Source of the DNA: CBDCWA01 sp046048295
GTDB lineage: Bacteria > Pseudomonadota > Alphaproteobacteria > Rhizobiales > Hyphomicrobiaceae
Assembly (NCBI GenBank): GCA_046048295.1
Contig: JBJOGJ010000120.1
Span: 1-11,457, forward strand
Direction of reading: 5' to 3'
DNA: 11,457 bases
Shown here: positions 1 to 6,370 of the stretch, piece by piece
How the letters are laid out: each line of letters opens with the position of its first letter
Numbering within the stretch: position 1 is the first letter of the stretch
The notes under the pieces: model-generated
Told to the model about the DNA's origin: nothing
Database searches by the model: none
Seen by the model: only the letters and a program-made list of their open reading frames with translations
Translations under genes and position numbers: made by a program

Positions 1-1012
1 AGGTGGGCAGCGGCTTGCCGATGGTGATCGGCTTGCCGGGCTTCAGCTCTCCCAAAGTGCACGTGACTGTCGTCTCCGTGGGGCCATAGGCGTTCAGCAT
101 CGTGCGGCCCGGCTTGGCCCAGCGGTTGACGAGGTCCGTCGGGCATGCCTCGCCCGACACCATCAGCCAACGGATTCCCGGCATATCGACATCGACGGTC
201 GCGAGCAGCGTCGGCACGATGCACATCGCCGTGATCTTATTGTCGGCGACATAGTTCGCGAGGTCGCGGCCGAGAAGATTTGTGTCCGAAGGGCCTGGGA
301 TCACCGTCGCACCGACCTGAAGCGGCACGAAAATCTCCTCGATCGAGTAGTCGAACGCAATCGTCAGCCCCTGGTACACGCGATCGTCGGGCCGATACCC
401 ATACACTTCGGCGGCGACACGAATGAAGTTCACGATGCTCGGGTGCTCTATGGCGACACCCTTCGGGTGGCCGGTGGAACCCGACGTGTATATGACGTAG
501 GCGAGCTGGTCGTCGGTTGCGCCGATCTCGTCCGCGGTGAGACGGTCGCCGGAATAGCCGTCGATCGCGGCCTGCACCTGGTCGAGGCAAACAAGCTTCC
601 GCCCGATCGAGGATAGCTTCTCGGCGAAACAGGAAAAGGTGACGATGGTCTGTATATTGGAGTCGTCGGCAATGAAACCGATGCGATCCGCCGGGAAGCT
701 CTGGTCGAAAGGCACGTAGGCCGCATGGAGCTTCAATACGGCGATCAGACCGGCGTAGGTGGCAAGCGACTTGTCGAGCAGGAGCCCGACGCGGTCGCCC
801 GCTTTGACACCCTGGTCCTTCAGGTAACGCGCCGTCTGGTTGGCGCGTCTGTCCAACTCGGCGAACGAATACGTACCAGACTGGGTTACGATTGCCGGGC
901 GGGCGCCATCACCGGCGCGGACCAGCTCATCGACCTTCTGCTCGAACGGATTGTGCATCCGTTCGCCAGGAGACCAGCGAACGGAATTGCTGTGGCCGTG
1001 ACAAACCAGCAT
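1..1012 (-). CDS. Pls/PosA-family nonribosomal peptide synthetase, N-terminal A-domain part (runs off left edge)
   Basis: This reads as the first 337 residues of an amino-acid adenylation domain, which activates an amino acid as its aminoacyl-AMP. Core motifs appear in order: A1-like YSFAEL (48-53), A2-like LKLHAAYVPFD (93-103), A3 YTSGSTGHPKG (175-185), A4 FDYS (220-223), SGEACP (286-291) and A5 NAYGPTE (307-313). The stretches around EVYGYRP, IVPTLLATVD and VSGEACPTDLVNRW resemble Pls/PosA synthetases, the poly-epsilon-lysine synthetase group, in which an A and a T domain are followed by a membrane part. No condensation domain precedes the A domain, as expected for that group. The ATG at 1012 follows an in-frame TAA 8 codons upstream, with AGAGGGG about 14 nt before it. 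An internal ATG at residue 19 is an alternative start. It lies 81 bp after the aminotransferase stop on the same strand, so the two are probably co-transcribed. The thiolation and any membrane domains lie outside the window. Confidence 0.88.
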   Translation of the reverse strand, partial: MLVCHGHSNSVRWSPGERMHNPFEQKVDELVRAGDGARPAIVTQSGTYSFAELDRRANQTARYLKDQGVKAGDRVGLLLDKSLATYAGLIAVLKLHAAYVPFDQSFPADRIGFIADDSNIQTIVTFSCFAEKLSSIGRKLVCLDQVQAAIDGYSGDRLTADEIGATDDQLAYVIYTSGSTGHPKGVAIEHPSIVNFIRVAAEVYGYRPDDRVYQGLTIAFDYSIEEIFVPLQVGATVIPGPSDTNLLGRDLANYVADNKITAMCIVPTLLATVDVDMPGIRWLMVSGEACPTDLVNRWAKPGRTMLNAYGPTETTVTCTLGELKPGKPITIGKPLPT

Positions 1013-1058
1013 GTTACGGGGCGGCCCCTCTGGTTATTGCTACTAATCGAACAATAGC

Positions 1059-1073
1059 GGTGCGGGCCGCACC
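1059..1073. repeat. Perfect 7-bp inverted repeat between the aminotransferase and NRPS genes
   Basis: GGTGCGG-G-CCGCACC is a perfect palindrome around one central base. It could fold in RNA as a 5-bp GC-rich stem with a 5-nt loop. It lies 21 nt after the ectB-like stop (minus strand) and 47 nt before the NRPS start. No T-run follows it, so a full intrinsic terminator is unlikely. Partial attenuation, mRNA stabilisation or chance in GC-rich DNA are all possible. Confidence 0.4.
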
Positions 1074-1093
1074 CGGATTGTGAAGCGACGACG

Positions 1094-2413
1094 TCAGGCG
1101 GTCATCGCCGCAACCGTGCTGACGGCACGACCATTGCGAACGGTCTCCGAAGCCAGGACTTCGCCGACCGCAGCTTCGATAACGTCGAGACCCTTCTCAC
1201 GTTCGGCCTCGGTCATGGTTAGCGGCGGCAGCAGCTTCAGCACCTGATCACTAGACCCGGACGTCTCGATAATCAACTGGCGCTCGTATGCCGCTTTCGA
1301 GACCCGCGAGGCGATCGACGTGTCGTCCCAGCCGATACCGATCATCAGGCCGCGCCCCCGGACGTGGGCGCCATGATCCGGATACTTGGATACGATGTAC
1401 TCCAGGCGCTCACGCACCACGGAGGCGGTCAGCTTGATCTGCTTCTCGAAGGCCGGATCCTGCCACAGCTCGATAGCGGCCTTGGCGCCCACAAACGCAA
1501 GGTTGTGGCCACGGAACGTGCCGTTATGCTGTCCCGGCTTCAGGACATCGAGTTCGGGCTTCAGGAGCACGATCGCCATCGGCAGGCCCATGCCGCCGAT
1601 CGACTTCGAGAGGCAGACGATGTCAGGCTCGATGCCCATATCCTCGAAGCTGAAGAAGGTGCCGGTGCGGCCGCAGCCAGCCTGGATGTCATCGACGATG
1701 AGCAGGGCCCCGTGCCGCTTTGCCAGCCGCGCGATGCTCTGCATCCAGGCCTTCGACGCGGCATTGATCCCGCCTTCACCCTGGACCGTCTCGACGATGA
1801 TCGCAGCCGGACTGTCGAGACCGCTGCTCTTGTCATGCAGCATCTTGCCGAGCAGTTCCGACGTATCGATGTCCGGCCCCATGTAGCCGTCGAATGGGGC
1901 ACGGAATACGCCGGCCGGCATGCCGACGCCGGCGCCTTCGCGCTTCGACCTGTTGCCGGTCAGCGCAAGCGAGCCCATGGTCATGCCGTGGAACGCATTG
2001 GTGAATGCAACAATCGTCTCGCGGCCAGTGGCGCGGCGGGCGAATTTGCAAGCCGTCTCGACCGCGTTGGTGCCCGTCGGCCCCGGGAACGTGATCTTGT
2101 ATTCCAGCCCGCGCGGCGTGAGGATAGTGTCGTACAGGGACTCGATGAAGTCATGCTTGGCCATCGTATACAGGTCCAGAGAATGAACGATGCCGTTCTT
2201 CTGGAGGTAGTTGATGACCTTGTCTTTTATATACGGGTGGTTGTGGCCGTAGTTGAGCGTGCCTGCACCGGCCAGAAAATCGATATATCCCCGTCCGGCC
2301 TCGTCGTAGATCGTGGCGCCCTGGGCGCTTGCGAACACGGTCGGGAAGTGCCGGCAATAGCTGCGGACGTTCGCCTCGTGTTCCTCGAACAAACCAATAT
2401 CAGACTTCGTCAT
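1094..2413 (-). CDS. ectB: L-2,4-diaminobutyrate:2-oxoglutarate aminotransferase (EctB family)
   Basis: A class III PLP-dependent aminotransferase of 439 residues, close to the family length. It is expected to move the amino group of glutamate onto aspartate semialdehyde, giving L-2,4-diaminobutyrate in the cytosol. Family landmarks seen are DFLAGAGTLNYGHNHP, HSLDLYTMAKHDF, FPGPTGTNAVE (cofactor phosphate region), FTNAFHGMTMG, IVETVQGEGGINAAS, VDDIQAGCGRTG, the PLP-lysine segment DIVCLSKSIGG, and HNGTFRGHNLAF. The ATG at 2413 has GTGGGG 6 nt upstream and begins MTKSDIGLFEEHE, like EctB proteins. A GTG at 2449 would add 12 residues unlike the family. No ectA or ectC is present in the window. 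Instead the gene is followed 81 bp downstream by an NRPS, so its product is more likely a peptide building block. A housekeeping or siderophore DAB aminotransferase is the alternative. Confidence 0.92.
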   Translation of the reverse strand: MTKSDIGLFEEHEANVRSYCRHFPTVFASAQGATIYDEAGRGYIDFLAGAGTLNYGHNHPYIKDKVINYLQKNGIVHSLDLYTMAKHDFIESLYDTILTPRGLEYKITFPGPTGTNAVETACKFARRATGRETIVAFTNAFHGMTMGSLALTGNRSKREGAGVGMPAGVFRAPFDGYMGPDIDTSELLGKMLHDKSSGLDSPAAIIVETVQGEGGINAASKAWMQSIARLAKRHGALLIVDDIQAGCGRTGTFFSFEDMGIEPDIVCLSKSIGGMGLPMAIVLLKPELDVLKPGQHNGTFRGHNLAFVGAKAAIELWQDPAFEKQIKLTASVVRERLEYIVSKYPDHGAHVRGRGLMIGIGWDDTSIASRVSKAAYERQLIIETSGSSDQVLKLLPPLTMTEAEREKGLDVIEAAVGEVLASETVRNGRAVSTVAAMTA

Positions 2414-2929
2414 GTGGAACCCCACGGAAACCTTCGACGTTATGAGCACGGACCGGGAGAACCGCTGTCGGCATCATTGCTGACTGCCTTCAATTCCTAT
2501 GGCCCCATGCGGACTGCAAGCTGCAACAAGTTTAGTCAAGTTGCCCTTACGTGTGTCACCTCAAACCAAACATTGTCGTGACGATCCACGAATGACGCCT
2601 TTCACCTGAACGCTACATGAATGGTCGATTGCACGAAAATCGAGCATTCATCCCGGATAAAATGGCACCTCCCAGCAGGGCGACAGGCTGCAGGCCCGGG
2701 CGCCGAACGACAACAGGAAATCAAGCCTAACAGACTGTATTGCATAGTATTTAGGTGGTCTCCCGGGTGTTCGCCCAGGTACCTGACCACAGCAATACCA
2801 ATGCCGTCGGACCGGCCCGCGCCGGCCGATGATCATGAACGAACCGACTTATTCAAATTCATCGTTAATTTTTTGCTGTCGAAATGGTCATTTCAGCCAT
2901 ATTGGTGACACAAGCCCGTGCAAGCCGCG
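2414..2929. other. 516-bp intergenic region without a supportable gene; leader of the ectB-NRPS unit
   Basis: No open frame here has family-like sequence or the codon bias of its neighbours. The longest small frames (for example 2621-2908 plus and 2602-2790 minus) look random. Composition is visibly less GC-rich, especially 2845-2905, which has a T6 run at 2867-2872. Small structures are present: a CAAGTT direct repeat (2527-2542), a GC hairpin CCGGC-CCGC-GCCGG (2812-2825), the inverted repeat GAAATG-GT-CATTTC (2881-2894) and ATGATCAT at about 2829. The last inverted repeat is 36 nt past the acetyltransferase stop. On the minus strand it is followed by an A-run rather than a T-run, so it is not a convincing terminator. 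I could not identify a good -35/-10 pair for the minus-strand ectB unit. Confidence 0.5.
2527..2542. promoter_or_regulatory. Tandem hexamer repeat upstream of the ectB-like gene (possible operator)
   Basis: CAAGTT-TAGT-CAAGTT is a perfect direct repeat with a 10-bp period, one helical turn. It lies about 115-130 bp upstream of the ectB-like start. Direct repeats at this spacing are typical of OmpR-type response-regulator sites. The repeat is short and the function is a guess. Confidence 0.2.
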
Positions 2930-3388
2930 TCAGCGCCGGCGGATTTCGGCCTGCATCTCACCATCCTCGTCCTGGCCGGTCTCCCTGAAGCCAAAGCTCG
3001 CGTAGAAACTGCGGGACACTTCGTTGGCAGGTACGTAGCAGATCCGAATCCGCCTAAGGCGCGCGTCCTTATCGAGTTCCTCCAACAGCAGCTTCATCGC
3101 CGCCCGGCCATAGCCCCTGGCCTGGTGCCGACGGTCGACCATGAAACGATAAATGAAGTAGTCGTGGGGGCGGTCCTCATCGCCGAGCGATTCGAACATC
3201 AGAAATCCCACCAGCTTCTTGCCGGCGTAGATCGCCTTGGGCACTGCGTATGGATTGAATTTCGATTCGGCGAGGGAATAGGCGTTGCTGGCAACGAAAT
3301 CGCGCTGTTCCGGCGCGAGTTCCAGTTCGACCACTTCCTCCCAATTGTCCGCCGTGACGTCACGGAGAACTACACGATCATCCGACAC
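2930..3388 (-). CDS. GNAT-family N-acetyltransferase, diamine/polyamine acetyltransferase-like (BltD/PaiA type)
   Basis: A 152-residue single-domain acetyltransferase of normal GNAT length, cytosolic, expected to use acetyl-CoA. The N-terminal VVLRDVTADNWEEVVEL and the segment AYSLAESKF-NPYAVPKAIY resemble the BltD-like group of spermine/spermidine acetyltransferases. The acetyl-CoA pyrophosphate-binding signature is RHQARGYGRAA at about 86-96. A late NEVSRSFYASFGFRETG (about 122-138) matches the motif-B end of the fold. The start is GTG at 3388, preceded 7 nt upstream by GAGGGG. It lies on the same strand as, and upstream of, the ectB-like gene but is separated from it by 516 bp, so a shared transcript is uncertain. 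A diamine substrate would fit a DAB-making neighbourhood, but GNAT substrates cannot be read from sequence with confidence. Acetylation of a protein or drug is equally possible. Confidence 0.85.
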   Translation of the reverse strand: MSDDRVVLRDVTADNWEEVVELELAPEQRDFVASNAYSLAESKFNPYAVPKAIYAGKKLVGFLMFESLGDEDRPHDYFIYRFMVDRRHQARGYGRAAMKLLLEELDKDARLRRIRICYVPANEVSRSFYASFGFRETGQDEDGEMQAEIRRR

Positions 3389-3457
3389 TTTCCGTCCCCT
3401 CCCAGCAACGGCGCCTCATAGCACAGGGGCGCAGGCAGGAGAACAACGGTCACCGCA

Positions 3458-3483
3458 GGAGCCCTGCGTGCCGACAGGGCTCC
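3458..3483 (-). terminator. Hairpin downstream of the small heat-shock gene, probable terminator
   Basis: GGAGCCCTG (3458-3466) and CAGGGCTCC (3475-3483) are perfect 9-bp complementary arms around an 8-nt loop. The structure begins 24 nt after the hsp20-like stop in the minus direction. It is GC-rich and strong but has no clear T-run after it (TGCGGTGACC follows), so it may end transcription inefficiently or protect the mRNA 3' end. Confidence 0.6.
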
Positions 3484-3507
3484 CGTGTCGGGATATTGCG
3501 AACAGGA

Positions 3508-3999
3508 TTACTGGCCAATTGATATCTTGCGCTCGCTCCTCACGGCTTCCGGCTTCTTAGGTACCGTAATGTGCAAGACCCCATTCTTGAGCTCGGCGGC
3601 AATCTTGTCCTCGTCGATGCCTTCAGGCAGCCGAAACGCGCGCTCGTAGCGACCATAACTGCGCTCGGTCAGGTGATAGTCGTCCTTCTTTTCCTCGCGC
3701 TCGGACTTCTTCTCGCCGCGAATGCGAAGCACGCCGTCGCGAAGCGTCACGTCGACATCCTTCTCCTCGAGACCCGGAAGCTCCGCCTCGACAATGATCT
3801 TCCCATCGCTCTCTCGCACATCGACGCTCGGCATCATGGTGCGCTCGCGCCCCGGCCCGCCGATGCCCGGCAAGCCGCCGATGCCTCTGGACATGAAGCT
3901 ATCGAACAGGCGATCCATTTCAGAACGCATCGCTGTGAAGGGATCCTGATATCTTTGGGCCGGCACGTTCTCCGGCTCCTTCTTGATGTCTTCCGCCAT
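3508..3999 (-). CDS. Small heat-shock protein, Hsp20/alpha-crystallin family
   Basis: A 163-residue ATP-independent chaperone that binds unfolding proteins in the cytosol and forms oligomers. The N-terminal arm (DPFTAMRSEMDRLFDSFM, about 19-36) is the usual phenylalanine-rich helix of bacterial class A small heat-shock proteins. It is followed by a Gly/Pro-rich linker. The alpha-crystallin domain runs about 57-150: PSVDVRESDGKIIVEAELPG, then VTLRDGVLRIRGEKK, SYGRYERAFRLPEGID and ELKNGVLHITVPKK, the last being the conserved A-x-x-x-n-GVL signature. A C-terminal I-S-I element (about 159-161) is the I-x-I anchor used in oligomer assembly. The start ATG at 3999 has GGAGAG 5 nt upstream. It is probably transcribed alone: 103 bp separate it from the enolase-like gene upstream and a hairpin follows it. 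Confidence 0.97.
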   Translation of the reverse strand: MAEDIKKEPENVPAQRYQDPFTAMRSEMDRLFDSFMSRGIGGLPGIGGPGRERTMMPSVDVRESDGKIIVEAELPGLEEKDVDVTLRDGVLRIRGEKKSEREEKKDDYHLTERSYGRYERAFRLPEGIDEDKIAAELKNGVLHITVPKKPEAVRSERKISIGQ

Positions 4000-4022
4000 A
4001 TCACTCTCCGTGTACGCCTAAC

Positions 4023-4055
4023 TGCCAGCGCATGGCACCGGCACGTTCTGGAACG
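4023..4055 (-). promoter_or_regulatory. Two inverted repeats in the hsp20 upstream region
   Basis: CGTTC-TG-GAACG (4044-4055) is a perfect 5-bp inverted repeat. Next to it, 4023-4043 forms an imperfect hairpin (TGCC...GGCA arms, 9 positions with two mismatches, loop ATG). Both lie 24-56 nt before the hsp20 start codon. They could be an operator or leader RNA structure. I see no sequence complementary to the GGAGAG ribosome-binding site, so a thermometer is not supported. No clear heat-shock sigma promoter was recognised. Confidence 0.25.
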
Positions 4056-4102
4056 CTAATGGCGCTGACCCGGTTGCACATTGATCGGGCTCAAAACCTA
4101 GA

Positions 4103-5239
4103 TCACTTCTCTGTCGCAAGGGCACGGACGCGCGACATGTCGGGTGCAAAACCGAGCCCCGGCTGGTCTGGCATGGCCAACCAACCGCTTTCGACTTCGG
4201 GAAGCCCGTCGTAGATCGCCCGGCAGGCGTTCGCCGAGTTCACCTGATATTCGACGGCGGTTCCGTTCGCGACCGCAGCCTGCAGGTGCATGTTGTGGTA
4301 GGGGCAGCCGCCGCCGTTGGAGACGGGTACGTTGAAAGCAGCCGCAAGTCCGGCGATCTTCAGGCACTGGGTCGGTCCGCCCGTGATGATGAGGTTAGGC
4401 TGGACGACGTCGACAGCCTCGGCCAGCAGCATATCGCGAAAACGGTAGGCGAGACCTTCGTTCTGGCCCGCCTGCAGCCTGACCCGCGTCTTACGCCTCA
4501 TTTCGGCAAGCAGGCGGACGTCATTCTGGATAATGGGCTCCTCGAAGTACGAGACCTCCAGTTCCTCGCAACGACGCGCCAGTTCGAGCGCGTGAGGGAG
4601 ATCGTAACGGCACCCGGCGTCGATCGACAATTCCACATCGTCGCCGACCGTATCTCGCACACGGCGAACCCGCTCCACATCGCGGCGGAGCTGCTCATCC
4701 AGCGTGGGAGCCGCCTTGCGATCGTCGAGGCCGGGGCGGCCAACCTGCATCTTCACCGCGCGAAAGCCCTTGGCGCACATGCGGCGCATACTTTCGGCGA
4801 GGGCATCGTCATCGAGGAAATCGAAGCCGCAGGTTGCATAGGCTTCGACCTTGTTGCGCGCGCCGCCCATCAACTTCCACAGCGGTTCGCCGGCAGCCTT
4901 GGCCTTGATGTCCCACAGTGCCAGATCTATGGCCGCTATGGCATGGCTGGCGTAACCGGTCTGGCCCCAGGGCGACAGCGTCCAGTAGAGTGTGCTCCAG
5001 GCCTTCTCGTTGGCGAGCGCATCGAGGCCGAGTATTGCCGGCGCGGCGACTTTGTCGATCGCCGCGGCCACGACGACTGCCTGGGTGATCGAGGTGATAC
5101 CGTGGCCCACAAGTCCCTGACTTGTCTCGACCTCGACCAGGACCATCGAATTCTTCTGCCTGCGGTCGGAGCCAATCTCCTCGAAACCAACAGGCACCTC
5201 CAGAGCGTAGGCATCGATTCTCGCGATCTCATGTAGCAT
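4103..5239 (-). CDS. Mandelate racemase/muconate lactonizing enzyme family protein (enolase superfamily)
   Basis: A 378-residue metal-dependent enzyme of the fold that abstracts a proton alpha to a carboxylate; the family includes sugar-acid dehydratases and racemases. An N-terminal capping domain (1-125) ends in IAAIDLALWDIKAKAAGEPL, a hallmark. The barrel carries K163-M-Q165 where many members have K-x-K, the metal Asp207 in SIDAG, the Glu pair in YFEEP (233-234), an AGQNEG loop (257-262) at the third-ligand site, and a late NGGGCPYHNMHL (308-319) with H315 and H318. The Asp of the mandelate-racemase Asp-His pair appears as Asn282. I recognise the AGQNEG/NGGG-x-P-x-HNMHL pattern as a distinct uncharacterised subgroup and cannot name its substrate. 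The start ATG at 5239 has AGAGGAGG 6-8 nt upstream. It follows the permease by 38 bp on the same strand, suggesting the permease imports its carboxylic-acid substrate. Confidence 0.9.
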   Translation of the reverse strand: MLHEIARIDAYALEVPVGFEEIGSDRRQKNSMVLVEVETSQGLVGHGITSITQAVVVAAAIDKVAAPAILGLDALANEKAWSTLYWTLSPWGQTGYASHAIAAIDLALWDIKAKAAGEPLWKLMGGARNKVEAYATCGFDFLDDDALAESMRRMCAKGFRAVKMQVGRPGLDDRKAAPTLDEQLRRDVERVRRVRDTVGDDVELSIDAGCRYDLPHALELARRCEELEVSYFEEPIIQNDVRLLAEMRRKTRVRLQAGQNEGLAYRFRDMLLAEAVDVVQPNLIITGGPTQCLKIAGLAAAFNVPVSNGGGCPYHNMHLQAAVANGTAVEYQVNSANACRAIYDGLPEVESGWLAMPDQPGLGFAPDMSRVRALATEK

Positions 5240-5277
5240 GTGCGTTCCTCCTCTGAGGCAAAGTCTATCCGCAATGC

Positions 5278-6210
5278 TCAAAGGACGAGAAGCAGCAAAG
5301 TGATAGACAGGGCGGCGAGGGTGGTGCCCAGCGCGACAGCACCGGAAGCCGAGTTCACTGCGCGGCCGAACCTGTCGGCAAACAGGAATGCGTTGGCGCC
5401 GGTCGGCATTGCGGCGAGAAGCACGACGACGCCCGTCCATACCGTTGGCAGTTCGAACACGAGGTGGGCAAGAACCCAGGCAATCAGCGGCATAACGAAA
5501 AGCTTCAGCGCAACGATCGAGATCAGCGTCGGCATCTGGCCGGCGATACGGAACTGGGTCAGCGCCAGGCCCAGTGCGACGAGCGCAGCCGGAATACCGG
5601 AACCGGCCAACAGGCTCAGCAGCTTGTCGACCGGACCTGCGAGGCCAATGCCGCTCCAGGCCCAGAATGCACCGGCGAGGGTCGCGATGACGACGGGGTT
5701 GCGGAATAGTGTCGCCGCCAGGTCCGAGAGCAGCTCGGCGGGGCCCTTCTTTGCCTGGTTGTCGGCAATTCCCATCGCTGCTAGTGCCGACAGCCACATC
5801 AGGGGTGGCTGCAGCAGGATGACGAGTGCGAGCGGAACGAGAGCCGCATCGCCATAGCGGCCGACGGTGATCGGAATGCCGAGCATGACAACGTTGGCGT
5901 ACATTGCCGACATGCCGACGGAGACGCCGTCCGGCGCGGAGCGACCGAAGATCCTGGTGGCGACAAATATTCCCAGCGCCCCGGTCAGGAGCGCAGATCC
6001 GAAGAAGCTGATCCACAAACCGAATGGAAGAGTGTCGGGGAACTCGGCCGTCGCCATGCGATGAAAGAGCAACGCGGGTATGGCCAGCAGAAAGGCGAAC
6101 TCCGAGAGCCCCTTGCGCCCCACTTCCGAGACAAAACCAGTCTTGCCTGAGACATAGCCGACGGCGATCAGTCCGAAAACCGGCGCCACGATGGAAAGTA
6201 CGTACAGCAA
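5278..6210 (-). CDS. AEC-family permease (auxin efflux carrier/MdcF-like)
   Basis: An integral membrane protein of about 310 residues, the usual AEC length, with roughly ten hydrophobic segments spread along it. Family features are LYVLSIVAPVFGLIAVGYV at the N-terminus, FAFLLAIPALLFHRMA, NVVMLGIPITVGRYGD, NPVVIATLAGAFWAW, LKLFVMPLIAWVLAHL and AMPTGANAFLFADRFG near the C-terminus. Bacterial members are linked to carboxylate transport (malate, malonate), so uptake or export of an organic acid is inferred. The start is uncertain. No ATG or GTG fits the family N-terminus, and I chose TTG at 6210, with an AG-rich stretch (GGGAGAGCGAGG) upstream. Extending further upstream enters the divergent promoter region and gives a non-membrane tail unlike the family. 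It ends 38 bp before the enolase-superfamily gene, which is probably in the same operon. Confidence 0.88.
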   Translation of the reverse strand: MLYVLSIVAPVFGLIAVGYVSGKTGFVSEVGRKGLSEFAFLLAIPALLFHRMATAEFPDTLPFGLWISFFGSALLTGALGIFVATRIFGRSAPDGVSVGMSAMYANVVMLGIPITVGRYGDAALVPLALVILLQPPLMWLSALAAMGIADNQAKKGPAELLSDLAATLFRNPVVIATLAGAFWAWSGIGLAGPVDKLLSLLAGSGIPAALVALGLALTQFRIAGQMPTLISIVALKLFVMPLIAWVLAHLVFELPTVWTGVVVLLAAMPTGANAFLFADRFGRAVNSASGAVALGTTLAALSITLLLLVL

Positions 6211-6370
6211 GTGCAGAGGGCCTCGCTCTCCCAGCGGATCCGGAAGGACCGCCTGCCACAGCAGTATTTCGCTCCAGGCTATAGCACTCGCCTTCGGGTT
6301 GACAGACAAGGGGGCCAATTCCACAGTGCCCCGACGCCGCACCTCAACCGATGACCTGGAGGATCGACCG
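6211..6370. promoter_or_regulatory. Divergent promoter region between permease and aromatic-oxygenase operons
   Basis: This 160-bp gap separates minus- and plus-strand operons and must hold both promoters. On the plus strand a perfect TTGACA (6299-6304) lies 66 bp before the aldolase-like start. The hexamer 17 bp on (CACAGT, 6322-6327) is a poor -10. The overlapping TTGACAGACAA (6299-6309) is a partial palindrome that could be an operator. On the minus strand TG-C-TATAGC (6286-6278) looks like an extended -10 for the permease, and it sits in the perfect palindrome GCTATAGC (6278-6285). No regulator gene lies in the window. Confidence 0.4.

Noticed and set aside
1094..2413. A complete ectoine biosynthesis locus
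   Set aside because: Only the EctB-type step is present. No EctA (the acetyltransferase at 2930-3388 is BltD-like, not EctA-like) and no EctC were found in the window.
1364..2581. A 405-residue plus-strand open frame opposite the ectB-like gene
   Set aside because: It is antisense to a full, strongly conserved aminotransferase, and its translation is Arg/His/Ala-rich with no domain pattern.
2881..2894. The inverted repeat GAAATG-GT-CATTTC as a terminator for the acetyltransferase gene
   Set aside because: On the minus strand it is followed by an A-rich, not T-rich, tract, and the stem is short and AT-rich.
2602..2908. Small open frames on both strands in the 2414-2929 gap
   Set aside because: They are short, lack ribosome-binding sites and neighbour-like codon bias, and show no recognisable sequence.
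4000..4102. A ROSE-type RNA thermometer or CIRCE element upstream of hsp20
   Set aside because: No sequence complementary to the GGAGAG ribosome-binding site and no CIRCE inverted repeat could be found. Only two unrelated small inverted repeats are present.
5240..6259. An upstream extension making one 718-residue protein with the enolase-superfamily enzyme
   Set aside because: The extra 340 residues are an out-of-frame reading of the permease gene. A strong ribosome-binding site and family N-terminus mark the start at 5239.
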